From: Tubiluchus corallicola | Taxonomy: Eukaryota; Priapulida; Priapulimorpha; Priapulimorphida; Tubiluchidae | Direction of reading: 5' to 3' | Assembly (NCBI GenBank): GCA_030141605.1 | Contig: JAQGDQ010000479.1 | Coordinates: forward strand, 1 to 64,000 | Length of the DNA: 64,000 nt | Part shown: one piece after another, positions 63,976 to 64,000 of the stretch | Position numbering within the stretch: the first letter of the stretch is position 1 | How the letters are laid out: each line of letters begins with the position of its first letter | Position numbers and translations under genes: made by a program | The notes under the pieces: generated by a model | Databases searched by the model: none | Told to the model about the DNA's origin: nothing | Seen by the model: the letters and a program-made list of their open reading frames with translations, nothing else

Positions 63976-64000
63976 CACTGTGAATGTAACCAATGGAGCT

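Overview
The window is AT-rich, intron-containing metazoan DNA, most likely from an invertebrate. It carries spliced animal genes (a dolichyldiphosphatase, a BRCC36 deubiquitinase, a fibrinogen-domain protein), a BEL/Pao LTR retrotransposon, and many short DNA transposons, minisatellites and microsatellites. The species cannot be fixed from the sequence alone. Gene models were built by eye from splice sites, reading phase and protein-family motifs. Exon ends given to the base are those where splice signal and phase both agree. Ends of old repeats are approximate.

Layout. 1-14 kb: minus-strand 3' exons of an unrecognised membrane protein (5044 to 1139), tetranucleotide arrays, MITE-like repeats, two pogo-like elements and a tandemly duplicated candidate exon pair. 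14-25 kb: a seven-exon DOLPP1 gene on the minus strand (24440 to 14264) whose introns are filled with MITEs and long minisatellites. 25.0-26.0 kb: a two-exon BRCC36/BRCC3 gene on the plus strand, head-to-head with DOLPP1 across 564 bp. 26-37 kb: dispersed repeats, eroded LINE fragments, a hAT-like MITE with clear target duplications and tRNA-derived SINE pieces. 37.3-38.0 kb: a small secreted Pro/Thr-rich protein. 38-42 kb: inverted copies of repeats also seen at 9-15 kb, ending in a microsatellite and a 37-base N gap. 42-50.2 kb: a nearly complete, very young BEL/Pao element. 51-54 kb: a large CT/CA/AAC microsatellite block. 53.3-64 kb: a six-exon gene for a secreted protein with a long probable coiled coil and a C-terminal fibrinogen-related domain, complete to its stop.

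The cellular genes belong to different processes: ER dolichol recycling for N-glycosylation, K63-ubiquitin editing, and secreted or innate-type recognition. I see no shared pathway. The only regulatory coupling suggested is the divergent DOLPP1/BRCC36 promoter. I did not find a convincing new multi-gene system. The points most worth a second look are the SAP domain in the BEL Gag, the undersized assembly gap hiding half an LTR, the duplicated mini-exon, a Ser-to-Ala change in a DOLPP1 catalytic motif, and frame-preserving minisatellites inside introns.
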